Shown: positions 24,333 to 33,534, counted from the first letter of the stretch. The stretch is DNA of 64,000 nt from G965230065 sp965230065 (GCA_965230065.1 OZ245942.1:5704001-5768000); one strand, 5' to 3'. Numbers and translations are program-made. Notes: generated from the letters alone by a model not told the origin.

Positions 24333-26489
24333 TTATAATATTTGATCATCTACATTGATTTCTTTCAGGGCTTTCAACAACATGCCCAATTGTGGATCAT
24401 ATTTCGAATCCGGGATCATAAAAGGCTTCCTTCCTGCATCCAGGGTAGGAAAAGACTTTACTGACCAGTACCTTGCCGGAATTTCATATTCCATGCGCCC
24501 GTCGTGATCGGCTTCCCGGTAGTCTTCAATATCACTTTCCGTAATGCATACCACATTGTCGATTTCCAGCAAATCCATTAATATTGAGTTAGGATGATGG
24601 GTAAGGAGAGGAATGCTCCACTTTTCATCCTCTTTAAAACCTGCATGTTGTTCGATTTTCAAGAAATCTATTTCCGTGAATACCTGATCAATTTTTTTCT
24701 GAAGTTCTCTTTCATGCAAACATTCCCCGTCCGGCAGTACGTCAAAGCTTTTTAGGAGTATATCCAGGTCATAAGGTTTTGCTTCTTTTTTGTCGTCAGG
24801 AGGGCTTATCACATAAACGGGCTTCAGCTTGCCCATCGAAGCTTCTGTTCGCTTGCGGTTGACTCTTCCAAAACGCTGTATCAATGCGTCCAATGGAGCT
24901 GTTTCGGTGATCATCACATCAAAACTGATATCCAGGCTCACTTCTACTACCTGGGTGGACACAACAATGCAGGCCTCATTCGCTGTATTGAATTCACCAG
25001 TGGGACTTCCCTGCGCATCAAGGCCCATCAGTCGTTGCTCTTTATCATTCCTGTCTTTTCTTTTGAAGCGGCTGTGGATGAGTAATTTGGAGACTTCTGG
25101 ATAATCCACACTTATTTTTTCAAAAAGACGCTGGGCCCTGTCCACTCGATTGCATACGACTAATACCTTTTGATTTTGCTCAATAGCATGATGGAGTACT
25201 TTATCGGCTACCTCCCAACTATCCAATTTGTGTACTTCATGGCGGTCGAAGGTATGTTGTTCTTCCTCTGAAAGTTTTACCTCATCAGTGTTTTCAGCAC
25301 CCAGTATTTCCAATATTTTGCTGTACAGGATGGAAGGCATGGTAGCCGTTCCGATATGAATATGACATCCCAGGTGCTTCAGTACCGATACAATTTTTAA
25401 TACAATGGCCTGTGAAATGCCTGAATACGTATGCACTTCGTCCAGGATGATATCGCTACCTTTTAAATCGACAATAATCGATTCATATCCTTTACTTCCC
25501 ATCACAATACCCGCCAATTGGTAAGGAGTGAGCACTTTAACAGATGAACCAATCAACTCCTGCAGGCCAGGGTCCACTTCCGGATCTTCTTTTCCAACCA
25601 GTGAAGAAGCCGCATGCAATACCCGGATGTCCAGTTCAGGGTTATCCTGACTGAGGTCATTTTTCAGGCGCTTGTACATGGCATTGATGGAAGCCTGGAA
25701 AGGCAGGGTATAAAAAACACGTCCACGGCACCGCCGCAGGAGAAAATCGGTTTTTCCGGCTCCGGTAGAGGCCACCACCAGGGTGTGAGGTCGCGGTGAG
25801 TCGGCCGGAGTAAAAGATAATGGATACAATGGGTGTTGGCGGTCAAAGAATTTCAGCTCAGGGATTTTGAATAGTCGAGGAACATACAGCTCAGTTTTGT
25901 CGATCATAGCGGAAGCAAAATAATCGGCACCCATCAGCAGGCCTCTCCATATCGAAGGTCCTCTTTTCTCACGATAAACGTCTTCGCAATAATCAAGAAC
26001 CTGTTCAAAAACTGCTTCAGCTTCTTTCTTTTCTATGATGCTTTTTTCAATACCAAATGCTTCCAGGATATTCAGTGCTATCGGCATCCATGTTTCCCAT
26101 TCACCGAGATGATATTCGAAAACTCCGGTTTCATTTTCAATAAGATCGAGTATACCTCGCTCTCCCGGATCATTGATGATGGATTTATGGTGGGCAATGA
26201 TCATTTCCATCACTTGTTCCTGCCTGTCCTTTTTAACAAGAGGAAGAAAGAACAGCGAAGCGATTTCATGCCGGAATGGTTTGCGTGGTTTTTCACCTTT
26301 AAGCTGTTTTTGAAACACCGGATGTGCTTTCCCAATATCATGAAATACAGCTCCTGTACAGGCAACTGCTGTGTCCAACCCGGTATATTCTGCCACTTTT
26401 AATGAGGCGATTTCAACATGCTGTAAATGATCGTACAGGCTGGTAAATTCAGGTGCACTCTTGGCCAATATGTCTTTGTGTATATTCAT
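24333..26489 (-). CDS. cas3: Type I effector nuclease-helicase Cas3
   Basis: 718 residues from MNIHKDILAKSAPEF (ATG at 26489, TAATG overlap with the cas5 stop). An HD nuclease domain comes first ('GAVFHDIGKAHP', residues 47-58, 'IAHHKSI' about 99-105), then a superfamily 2 helicase with Walker A 'ASTGAGKT' (240-247), DEVH box (350-353), and motif VI 'ALIQRFGRVNRKR'. It unwinds and degrades target DNA after Cascade binding. The HD and helicase motifs look intact. Confidence 0.95.
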   Translation of the reverse strand: MNIHKDILAKSAPEFTSLYDHLQHVEIASLKVAEYTGLDTAVACTGAVFHDIGKAHPVFQKQLKGEKPRKPFRHEIASLFFLPLVKKDRQEQVMEMIIAHHKSIINDPGERGILDLIENETGVFEYHLGEWETWMPIALNILEAFGIEKSIIEKKEAEAVFEQVLDYCEDVYREKRGPSIWRGLLMGADYFASAMIDKTELYVPRLFKIPELKFFDRQHPLYPLSFTPADSPRPHTLVVASTGAGKTDFLLRRCRGRVFYTLPFQASINAMYKRLKNDLSQDNPELDIRVLHAASSLVGKEDPEVDPGLQELIGSSVKVLTPYQLAGIVMGSKGYESIIVDLKGSDIILDEVHTYSGISQAIVLKIVSVLKHLGCHIHIGTATMPSILYSKILEILGAENTDEVKLSEEEQHTFDRHEVHKLDSWEVADKVLHHAIEQNQKVLVVCNRVDRAQRLFEKISVDYPEVSKLLIHSRFKRKDRNDKEQRLMGLDAQGSPTGEFNTANEACIVVSTQVVEVSLDISFDVMITETAPLDALIQRFGRVNRKRTEASMGKLKPVYVISPPDDKKEAKPYDLDILLKSFDVLPDGECLHERELQKKIDQVFTEIDFLKIEQHAGFKEDEKWSIPLLTHHPNSILMDLLEIDNVVCITESDIEDYREADHDGRMEYEIPARYWSVKSFPTLDAGRKPFMIPDSKYDPQLGMLLKALKEINVDDQIL

Positions 26490-27079
26490 TAAAATGCTTT
26501 TACCGGATGACCTACCGTTTTTAACCACCCATACATAGGGGTTCCGTTATCGAAACGGTTATATCCTACCAAAAAGGATTGTTCAGTTTTCTCAAAGATG
26601 AGTTCAAAGCCTGGGAACAGTTCCTCATTATTATCAAATTCATCTTCAGTTACTTCCAGCATTTCTTCAGGAAAAAGCATATCTTCATTCCTGGCTAGGC
26701 AAATGTGCTGTCCGGCCGCTTTTTCCGCATCTGCCTGATGATCAAAAGCCAGCCAAAGGACGGGGTTTAACAGTACGCCTCTCGTCATGACAGCATATGC
26801 TCTCAACAGGCTTTTCTTTTTATTGAGCATGCCGGTATTCCAACCTCTGGGTTGTATCTGCTCCTGTTGCTGTGAAATCTGCTGATACGCCAGCCGATTC
26901 CTTTTGATTTTGCTGATTATACCACGCTCTTGGAGCAATTCCGGGAATAGTTTCTTTTCCAAGCCTTCTACAATAGATGGAGTCAGGAACTGCTGGCTGA
27001 AAGTTTCACCATCTCTGACAGCCGTCCAGGGTTTGATAAAACCAAAGGGGCCTGAATATTTCACTACATAGTACTTCAT
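26489..27079 (-). CDS. cas5: Type I Cascade protein Cas5
   Basis: 196 residues. The N-terminus 'MKYYVVKYSGPFGFIKPWTA' fits the Cas5 RAMP start (first strand and aromatic-Gly-Pro turn), with 'QQFLTPSIVEGLEKKLFP' and a C-terminal 'FLVGYNRFDNGTPMYGWL'. Cas5 binds the crRNA 5' handle. The gene sits between a cas6 gene and cas3, overlapping the latter by TAATG. Family assignment is based on the N-terminus and position. Confidence 0.8.
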   Translation of the reverse strand: MKYYVVKYSGPFGFIKPWTAVRDGETFSQQFLTPSIVEGLEKKLFPELLQERGIISKIKRNRLAYQQISQQQEQIQPRGWNTGMLNKKKSLLRAYAVMTRGVLLNPVLWLAFDHQADAEKAAGQHICLARNEDMLFPEEMLEVTEDEFDNNEELFPGFELIFEKTEQSFLVGYNRFDNGTPMYGWLKTVGHPVKAF

Positions 27080-27097
27080 CCGTATATAGTTTTTAAT

Positions 27098-27754
27098 CTA
27101 TCTTAAAGCTCCAAACCCAATACCCGTTGAATTACCCACTCCTACATTCCAAGCAAATACGATTTGTTCGGGTGTTCCTTTAATAATCACCGGACATAGG
27201 TTTACCCGATTTCCAATTTTATTATAATAGATCACTTTTGTCTTTGGGGAGTGGTAGGTCTTATCAAACTGTACCGATACCTTTTGATCTGGTAGTCCCA
27301 CTTTTTTCAACTTAGTCTTTAAGGTATCCGTAAGGTGTTTACTGCTTTCTTCCTCATGAAAAGTGTGATGAATTTCTTTATTATTTTCGGTTCGTTTAAT
27401 GAATACCGGGCTGGCACAAAAAAATCTCTCCTCATTACTGAATTCAGGATCATCCTGAATAATCACCTCCTTTACTACCAGTCCATGAGCTATTGAGGGA
27501 TCGTTTTGAATACCTCCAATCACTTTTTTGAGAAATTCCGGATTGTAAGAGCTTATAAAAAAGCTAGTACCCTGATGAAAATCAAGACCTGTTTTTCTAG
27601 CCTCTCCTCCTTTCAGCCATGAGAAAGAATACAGTGAAATATCATTGTGAAATTCATTTTCACCTAACCACTTATGAATTGCTCCTGTTAATATTGGTTG
27701 GTAATTGTAGGGGAGATTCTTTGAACTTGATTTCGTTTTAATATGTAGTCTCAC
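27098..27754 (-). CDS. cas6: CRISPR RNA endoribonuclease Cas6 (short copy)
   Basis: 218 residues with 'LPYNYQPILTGAIHKWL' near the start (conserved Cas6 opening with His) and the C-terminal glycine-rich loop 'NVGVGNSTGIGFGAL' that is diagnostic of Cas6. It cuts the pre-crRNA repeat 8 nt from its 3' end. It lies between cas5 and a second, longer cas6. The likely catalytic His is the one in the N-terminal helix (AIHKWL). Confidence 0.9.
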   Translation of the reverse strand: MRLHIKTKSSSKNLPYNYQPILTGAIHKWLGENEFHNDISLYSFSWLKGGEARKTGLDFHQGTSFFISSYNPEFLKKVIGGIQNDPSIAHGLVVKEVIIQDDPEFSNEERFFCASPVFIKRTENNKEIHHTFHEEESSKHLTDTLKTKLKKVGLPDQKVSVQFDKTYHSPKTKVIYYNKIGNRVNLCPVIIKGTPEQIVFAWNVGVGNSTGIGFGALR

Positions 27755-27785
27755 TGTTTTATCTGTTTATCTTATCTTTCAAAAA

Positions 27786-28616
27786 TCACCCTATGTTCTT
27801 TACACACCCAAACCCCAAACTATTCTTCTCCCCAAACCCGGCATAATAGGCCATTTCCTGCACTTCTGGTGGGGCCGTAAGTTCAAAATCATACAGGTAG
27901 CCAATCACTTGCGTATGCTGCCTGCTGTGCTGTTTGATATGAATGCCTTTCTTCCGGGGTTTATTAAGCAGCTGTATCTGCCAGCGGGCGGCGTTCCGTT
28001 CCCTTCCCTCCCATTCAAGGTTATTGGTCGCATCTGATAGTTGAGGAACAGCAGCAGTAGCAGTAGCATCCACTGCGGCATATTTCTGCACCAGGTGCCT
28101 TAAAAATAAGTCGGGATATTGCTCTTCGTTGGGATGAACGTATTGGGCATGCGCTTGTCCTTCAACTTTTGTACTGATCACAATGGGCGAAAGACTGCGG
28201 TAACGCATGGTACTTTCAAATACCGGTCTTGGGTGGGCTTCTATTCTTACCACTTCAAAATCTACTCTGCTGATTTCATCTCCCAATGAGAACTGCTGTC
28301 CGGCAAACAGCCCCTGGATAAAATGTTCCGCCGCCTGGTCTATCAGAAAGCTAATTTGCAACTTAATTTCCTGCCCATAAAAGGCTATCCGCTGCTCCTG
28401 CGGGTAAATTTTAAAAGGCTGACAGGTTAAGGGGGAAAAGGTAAATAACTTGAAGCTTTTGTTGCCTAACCTGTATCCCTCATCGTGCAGAAACCGACTA
28501 AACTCAGCATCGGCAGACTGGATTACTTTGTAAATCCAGCTATTAAGTGGGTACTGATAATTGATAGGCAAAATGCGGTTACTACTTGAAATTTGCAGAA
28601 TCAAAGTAAATCTCAT
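27786..28616 (-). CDS. cas6: CRISPR RNA endoribonuclease Cas6 (long copy)
   Basis: 276 residues. It starts 'MRFTLILQISSSNRILPINY' followed by 'QYPLNSWIYKVIQ', and ends with the Cas6 glycine-rich loop 'AYYAGFGEKNSLGFGCVKNI'. This is the first cas gene after the operator and promoter at 28638-28674. In the position where the short copy has His (AIHKWL) this copy has Tyr (WIYKVI), so the two may differ in catalytic residues. The two copies share only general family features, so they are not a recent duplication. Confidence 0.9.
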   Translation of the reverse strand: MRFTLILQISSSNRILPINYQYPLNSWIYKVIQSADAEFSRFLHDEGYRLGNKSFKLFTFSPLTCQPFKIYPQEQRIAFYGQEIKLQISFLIDQAAEHFIQGLFAGQQFSLGDEISRVDFEVVRIEAHPRPVFESTMRYRSLSPIVISTKVEGQAHAQYVHPNEEQYPDLFLRHLVQKYAAVDATATAAVPQLSDATNNLEWEGRERNAARWQIQLLNKPRKKGIHIKQHSRQHTQVIGYLYDFELTAPPEVQEMAYYAGFGEKNSLGFGCVKNIG

Positions 28617-28637
28617 ACTTCATTTATTAGGTTGCAT

Positions 28638-28674
28638 CAAAAGTATATTTGCCCATTCTCAACTTCTGAGAATG
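28638..28674 (-). promoter_or_regulatory. Promoter with overlapping palindromic operator for the cas operon
   Basis: On the minus strand TACTTTTG (28638-28645) is a perfect match to the Bacteroidota -7 element TAnnTTTG, 22 bases upstream of the cas6 start. Just upstream is a perfect palindrome CATTCTCA-N5-TGAGAATG (28654-28674), inside the 68-base gap between the WYL regulator and cas6. It is the likely binding site of the WYL protein and would gate the whole operon. Confidence 0.65.
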
Positions 28675-28684
28675 AATAAAAATT

Positions 28685-29581
28685 TTACAAAATATTTTTA
28701 TCCCATTTTCTTTCCATATGCATTTTCAACGCTTCTGGGGTTATTATTCTAATCACATCACAGTAACTAAGCAGGAAGCGGTCTATCAGTTTGAAGTCCG
28801 CATTTACTTCAGCTTCAAAGTAACTGCCTGTCCCATTAGTGCTTAGAAAAGAAGCACAGCCAGGAAATTCTTCTAATAGCCTTCTCTGTCCAGTTAAGCT
28901 GAGTTGTAACTTTATCCGAACTTTGGCCTGGCCAGCTACACCAAAAGGATCCGTGGGTTCCTGTTTATGTTGAGGGATATGTCGCAAATGGGTATCCAGC
29001 ACCCTTACATCTTCCATGCGGTCCAGCTTAAAGTGCCGGATATCTTTCTTTTTTACATCAAAAGCTTCCAGTACCATTTCCTCATCAATAAAGCGTACTG
29101 GTTCCACTTTTCGGTTACTAACGTCATGACTGTTTTCAGAAAAATATTGTACCAGTATTACCTGCTTTCTTTCATTAAGTGCCTGTTGTAGCTTCTGATG
29201 ACACAGGCCTATCTGGGCTTTTTTAATATTATAGGCACTTTCAGCCAATGCTGAGCCTGTATATATTTTATTGAGCAATGATTGTTGCAAAGGGGAAGAA
29301 ACACTACGTACCAGGCTTTGGAGAAATTGGGCCTCATCATGGGTGAGTTGTAACAAAGCTTGAGTATGGGATTTTGAAGATGCAAGATAATATTGGTGCC
29401 ATTCATCGGAACGAACATCAAAGCCTACTTCCTTAAGGAGTTCCAAGTAACGGTATATGGTCTGCTGACTGGTTTCCAGCACTTCAGACAATTCGGGTAC
29501 AGTGCGTTTGCGTGGGGAGTTTAACAAACTAATGAGTTTCAGTAACCGAAGTAGTTTTCGCTGTTCAATCATTTTGAACAT
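28685..29581 (-). CDS. WYL-domain transcriptional regulator of the CRISPR-Cas operon
   Basis: 298 residues. The N-terminal helix-turn-helix (about 8-60: 'RLLKLISLLNSPRKRTVPEL', 'LETSQQTIYRYLELLKEVGF') is followed by a WYL domain (about 135-215: 'QVILVQYFSENS', 'RKVEPVRFIDEEMVLEAFD', 'RHFKLDRMEDVRVLD') and a C-terminal WCX-like extension. WYL proteins sense nucleic acids or nucleotides and regulate CRISPR, BREX and other defence systems. It is cotranscribed in direction with the cas genes and precedes an operator-like palindrome. Met4 (MIEQRK) is an alternative start. Confidence 0.9.
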   Translation of the reverse strand: MFKMIEQRKLLRLLKLISLLNSPRKRTVPELSEVLETSQQTIYRYLELLKEVGFDVRSDEWHQYYLASSKSHTQALLQLTHDEAQFLQSLVRSVSSPLQQSLLNKIYTGSALAESAYNIKKAQIGLCHQKLQQALNERKQVILVQYFSENSHDVSNRKVEPVRFIDEEMVLEAFDVKKKDIRHFKLDRMEDVRVLDTHLRHIPQHKQEPTDPFGVAGQAKVRIKLQLSLTGQRRLLEEFPGCASFLSTNGTGSYFEAEVNADFKLIDRFLLSYCDVIRIITPEALKMHMERKWDKNIL

Positions 29582-29981
29582 TTGAGGGTTTTAACAGGAC
29601 TCCAATACTTAGGTGGATATTCTAATATAAAGAAAATTATTTTATATAATAATTTATTTATAAACTAATTCATCTTGCCATAAAAATAAATTAAATAATT
29701 TAAGATATTATTTCTGCTAAACTTCTGTAAGAAAAAAGAAAAGGATTCACATATTTGGCTTTTCATGAATTTTTAATAATTGTATTTTTTATATAATTAC
29801 TCTTTCCTTTATTAAGAATACTACTATAGAATAACTCACATTCCTATTGTGTTCCGCATTAATTATTTTATATAATTGATTAATAATCAATTACTTATAA
29901 ACTATTCTTTCATAAGAATTACACTTATTTATAGCCAATTGATTTATGAATATAAATTGAACTTTTACCATGTAAATCAAA
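29582..29981. other. AT-rich divergent intergenic region between the CRISPR and tra operons
   Basis: About 400 very AT-rich bases with no supportable gene. It must carry the promoter of the WYL gene (leftward) and of the tra operon (rightward). A palindrome ATTGATT-AAT-AATCAAT lies at 29875-29891 and could be an operator for the tra genes. No clear TAnnTTTG element was seen for either direction. Confidence 0.45.
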
Positions 29982-30311
29982 ATGACACAAACGCTCTCAA
30001 ACTTTATGAGCTCACCTTTTGCGATGGTTGCCCTGCTGTTGTGGGTATTGCTGTTTTTTTTAGCGGTATGGCAGTGCCGGAAGTGGGGAAAAGCCAGCCG
30101 GAATGAAAAAATTATCTATAAAAATCACCCGGCCATTCCAGTCAAAGAATATAAACTTTCTGAGTTTGTAACGAATGCAGGGCCAGATGCAAACATTGAA
30201 AATCAATCCCGGCAAAAGGCCGGAACTAAACCCATCAACAAACTTAAGCCAAAACCCAGCCTAGAAAAGCAGTCAGGGCAATCTGATCTACCCAATGTCT
30301 GGGATGTATAA
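29982..30311 (+). CDS. Small membrane protein at the head of the tra operon
   Basis: 109 residues. One hydrophobic segment near the N-terminus ('FAMVALLLWVLLFFLAVWQC', about 13-32) is followed by a basic, disordered tail rich in Lys, Pro, Gln and Ser. It starts 52 bases upstream of the traE-like gene and has the same strand. It is probably a small accessory component of the conjugation machine. I do not recognise a family. The overlapping frame from 29876 is rejected. Confidence 0.6.
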   Translation: MTQTLSNFMSSPFAMVALLLWVLLFFLAVWQCRKWGKASRNEKIIYKNHPAIPVKEYKLSEFVTNAGPDANIENQSRQKAGTKPINKLKPKPSLEKQSGQSDLPNVWDV

Positions 30312-30363
30312 CCTTCAACTCAGTAACTATAATCAATTCTTTACAATCTAACCAACTTATCTT

Positions 30364-30732
30364 ATGCAACACAAGTATTCAACTTTCTTTCATCAATTTA
30401 AAATACGGGCCAAGCAATTGACCCGGAGTAAGGCTTTTGTCCTAATGATGGCCCTTGTCTTTTTTGCTGTGCACCAGTCTTTTGGACAGGCACAGGTAGA
30501 AACCGCGATGAACAACATCAAAAGCTGGATTGTGGTCATCCTCAATGTGGCTTTCCTGATTGGTATTGCTATTGGCATATTCAAAGCTGCCATGAAGTTT
30601 TTCACTGGAGCTCCCGACAAGATGGAGTACATGGTCGGGGTGGTCATTGCGATTCTTCTATTCGGTGGATTCCAGTTTATCGTGGATGACCTGGCTGCTT
30701 TCCTGGGAGGGGATATTTTACTGGATAACTAA
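30364..30732 (+). CDS. traE: Conjugal transfer protein TraE-like (DUF4134, VirB2-like)
   Basis: 122 residues. A signal-like hydrophobic segment ('SKAFVLMMALVFFAVHQSFG' ending in AQA) and two further membrane segments ('IVVILNVAFLIGIAIGIF', 'YMVGVVIAILLFGGFQFIV') give the small pilin-like or VirB2/VirB3-like design of Bacteroides TraE (DUF4134). It is followed two bases later by the TraF-like gene. In the Tra system of Bacteroides elements TraE and TraF are small inner-membrane parts of the type IV secretion apparatus. Confidence 0.85.
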   Translation: MQHKYSTFFHQFKIRAKQLTRSKAFVLMMALVFFAVHQSFGQAQVETAMNNIKSWIVVILNVAFLIGIAIGIFKAAMKFFTGAPDKMEYMVGVVIAILLFGGFQFIVDDLAAFLGGDILLDN

Positions 30733-30734
30733 GA

Positions 30735-31043
30735 ATGTTTATGAAAACCTTCAAAGCCATAGAGAAAAAAGCCCAGTTGCTGGGACTTCCCATGCAGGAT
30801 ATGTTTGCCCTTTTGTTTGGGCTGTCGCTGGCAATGGTGGTGGGCATCGTGCTCAACTTCTTTGTCCCGGTAACCAAATACTACTTTTCGGCAGTATTGC
30901 TCTCAACTGTAGGGGCTTTCTTTTCACTCAAACGCATCAATAAAAGCAAACACCCCAGCTTTCTGTTTTCTTACTTTTCTTACCGCTTCCTGCAAGATAG
31001 AAAGGTAGGAATCTGGAAATACAGAAGGGTGATTAAAAATTAA
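30735..31043 (+). CDS. traF: Conjugal transfer protein TraF-like (DUF4133, VirB3-like)
   Basis: 102 residues (Met3 is an alternative start). Two adjacent hydrophobic segments ('MFALLFGLSLAMVVGIVLNF', 'YYFSAVLLSTVGAFFSL') and a basic C-terminus ('RVIKN', 'KVGIWKYRR') are the VirB3-like TraF layout. It is directly followed by the VirB4-type ATPase, as in other Bacteroidota conjugative elements. Confidence 0.85.
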   Translation: MFMKTFKAIEKKAQLLGLPMQDMFALLFGLSLAMVVGIVLNFFVPVTKYYFSAVLLSTVGAFFSLKRINKSKHPSFLFSYFSYRFLQDRKVGIWKYRRVIKN

Positions 31044-31050
31044 ACCAATC

Positions 31051-33534
31051 ATGTTTTACACCAAATCTCAAAGAAAAAAGCTGAAAAAGACAGCCTACCT
31101 GGCTGATAAATTGCCAGTCTTTGCCTTAGAAAAAGATAAAGTCATCCTGCGTGACGGCAGGGTCGCTGTAGGATTCCGGGTGCAAGGCGCCCCAATGGAA
31201 TCCTGGACAGAAGGGGACTTCCAGCAAGCGAATGAAGTACTCACCCGCCAACTGAAAATGCTGCCCATGGGCACAGTTATTCAGAAAACCGATATCTATT
31301 TTGATAAGGAATTTCAGCCTGACAAAAGCCCTTCAGCATACTACGAAAGCAAATTGTATGACCACTTCTTTGCCCGACTGACGCTACTCCATGAGGGCTA
31401 TTTGTTTTTATCATTCCCAAGTAAATCAAAACATCGCTTCAAGCATGTGAACCCCGTGACCAGTATGTTTTCTCAAAGGGGCAACCTCATTAAAAATCCT
31501 TTCAGCGGAATAGAAGAACTCCTGACAGAAGCAGAATCGCTGGCAGAAGAATTCGTGAAAGGTTTGTTTAGCTTAAAAGAAGTAACTTTTACAAGACTCA
31601 AGGAAGATGCTGTCAATGAACTTTTTATCCGTTATCTCAACCTTTCATTTAACGAACCTTGCACCAGGCTAAACAGGGAAATCTACAATGATTTATCCGG
31701 TTTAGCAGTGGGGGAAAAGAAAGCCAATGTGATAACCATGACGGGGCAAGGCAATGAAGTGTTTACCAGTGTCAAAAACCATTATGGGGTCAGCAGTCCT
31801 TATGGATACGGACTTTCACAATATATGCAGTTCCCGCATATCACTACACAATGCCTACTGGTGGAAGATATCGAGAGCGAGCTTAAATCTTTAGACTTCG
31901 AAAGAAAGTTAAACGGTTCACTGGAATGGCTCACTACCCAGGACCATGAAATCAAAGCAGAAGAACTGGACGAGTTTACAGCCTATGTACGTTCTTCCAA
32001 TGCCGGGCTGGTGAGTCTGCATCAATCGGTGATTGTTTTTGAGAGTGATGAGCGGTTGCGCAAAAGCTATATTGAACGAACAGTATCAGCCATTCGTCAG
32101 CTCTACGGGGCAGAAGCTTTGGTAGAAAGCTTTGATACGGCCAATATGTTTTTTGCTTCTCTTCCCGGCAATGGTTTCCAGCACTATCGCTGGCTCATTA
32201 CCTCCGGTGAACTGGCAGCGTGTTACCTGCACTTTATGACCTCTTTCGCTGGGGATAAAAAGGGAGACTATCTCTGCGACCGCTTTAGAAACCTTCTACA
32301 GGTAAATCTTTTCAACACCCGGCAATCTAACCAGAACTGTGTGGTAATTGGTCCTTCGGGATCGGGCAAGTCTTATACAATGGGCAACTTTATTGCACAA
32401 CGCTTAGAACGCAGTGCCCGACAGATCATCATTGATAAGGGCGGAACTTACCGGAATGTGATGTACGCATTGAACGGTAAGAATTTTGAACAGACTTATT
32501 TTGAATATAGCGCTGACAAACCTTTAGCCTTCAATCCGTTTTTGCTTGAAAAAGATGAGGAAGGTAATTACAAGCTCACCTCTGGGAAAAGTAATTTTCT
32601 CATCGCCCTTTTGAGCACCATCTGGAAAGGGGGAGATAAAGCTGAACCAAACAAGCAAGACCTCAGCCCGGTGGAACGTGCCATCTTCAAAATGATCCTG
32701 CCCCGCTACTATCAGCATTTGAATGAAAACAATACCCTATTTCCAGGAATGTCTTCTTTCTACGAATTCCTGCAAGGTTATCATTCCGCTAATAAAACAG
32801 ACCCGGCTTACCGTTCTGAAATCAAATACTTTGATATGGAGCAGTTCCTGCTCGTACTCAAACCCTTCGTTTCAGGGGAGTACCAGCAAGTACTGAATGC
32901 AGAACATGAGCTTGACATCAGCGAGCATAAATTAACCTGTTTTGATATGGATAAGATCAACAGTGACCCGGTTTTGTACCCGGTGGTGACGCTGTTGATT
33001 ACCGAGCTTGCCTTAGATCAAATCCGCAAGTACCCTGACGAGATCAAATACCTTTATTTGGACGAGGCATGGGCTATGCTGTCAGGTTCTCTGCAGGAGT
33101 TTATTGAAGACCTGTTCAGGACGATCCGTAAAAACAATGGCTCAGTTTGTATCATCACCCAGGGGCTTTCGGAAATCAAGAAGTCCAGCGTTGGGGAAGC
33201 CGTGCTGGTGAATGCTGATACCAAGATCATTTTAAAGCACCAGGACAAAAGGCTGGTAGAGGAACTGGCAGTACACCTGGGTTTTACTTCTCATGAGGTG
33301 GAGTTAATTCATTCCATGCGGGTAGAAGCATCATTTCGGGAACTGTTCATCAAACAGGGAGAAGAAGCGCGGGTATACGTTTTGGAAACCTCGCCCCACC
33401 TGGATGCGGTACTCTCCTCCAAGCCAGCCGAGCGCAATTATTTACGGAAGCTCATTGATCGCTATCAGGGGAATTTACCTTATGCTGTCAACCAGTTTGT
33501 GGAAGACAATAACAACCAGAAAATAACTTCATGA
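31051..33534 (+). CDS. traG: Conjugal transfer ATPase TraG (VirB4-type)
   Basis: 827 residues, the expected size. Walker A 'IGPSGSGKSYTMGNF' near residue 434, Walker B region 'IKYLYLDEAWAML' near 668, and 'CIITQGLSEI' after it are the VirB4 signatures. The N-terminal half contains the variable platform domain. VirB4 ATPases power pilus assembly and substrate transfer at the inner membrane. It overlaps the traJ start by ATGA. Confidence 0.95.
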   Translation: MFYTKSQRKKLKKTAYLADKLPVFALEKDKVILRDGRVAVGFRVQGAPMESWTEGDFQQANEVLTRQLKMLPMGTVIQKTDIYFDKEFQPDKSPSAYYESKLYDHFFARLTLLHEGYLFLSFPSKSKHRFKHVNPVTSMFSQRGNLIKNPFSGIEELLTEAESLAEEFVKGLFSLKEVTFTRLKEDAVNELFIRYLNLSFNEPCTRLNREIYNDLSGLAVGEKKANVITMTGQGNEVFTSVKNHYGVSSPYGYGLSQYMQFPHITTQCLLVEDIESELKSLDFERKLNGSLEWLTTQDHEIKAEELDEFTAYVRSSNAGLVSLHQSVIVFESDERLRKSYIERTVSAIRQLYGAEALVESFDTANMFFASLPGNGFQHYRWLITSGELAACYLHFMTSFAGDKKGDYLCDRFRNLLQVNLFNTRQSNQNCVVIGPSGSGKSYTMGNFIAQRLERSARQIIIDKGGTYRNVMYALNGKNFEQTYFEYSADKPLAFNPFLLEKDEEGNYKLTSGKSNFLIALLSTIWKGGDKAEPNKQDLSPVERAIFKMILPRYYQHLNENNTLFPGMSSFYEFLQGYHSANKTDPAYRSEIKYFDMEQFLLVLKPFVSGEYQQVLNAEHELDISEHKLTCFDMDKINSDPVLYPVVTLLITELALDQIRKYPDEIKYLYLDEAWAMLSGSLQEFIEDLFRTIRKNNGSVCIITQGLSEIKKSSVGEAVLVNADTKIILKHQDKRLVEELAVHLGFTSHEVELIHSMRVEASFRELFIKQGEEARVYVLETSPHLDAVLSSKPAERNYLRKLIDRYQGNLPYAVNQFVEDNNNQKITS

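Noticed and set aside
24333..26528. Longer cas3 starting at 26528
   Set aside because: The extension overlaps the end of cas5 and has no HD-domain homology; the ATG at 26489 makes a TAATG junction.
29876..30106. 76-codon plus frame at the head of the tra operon
   Set aside because: It starts in AT-rich intergenic DNA and overlaps, in another frame, the better-composed membrane protein at 29982-30311.
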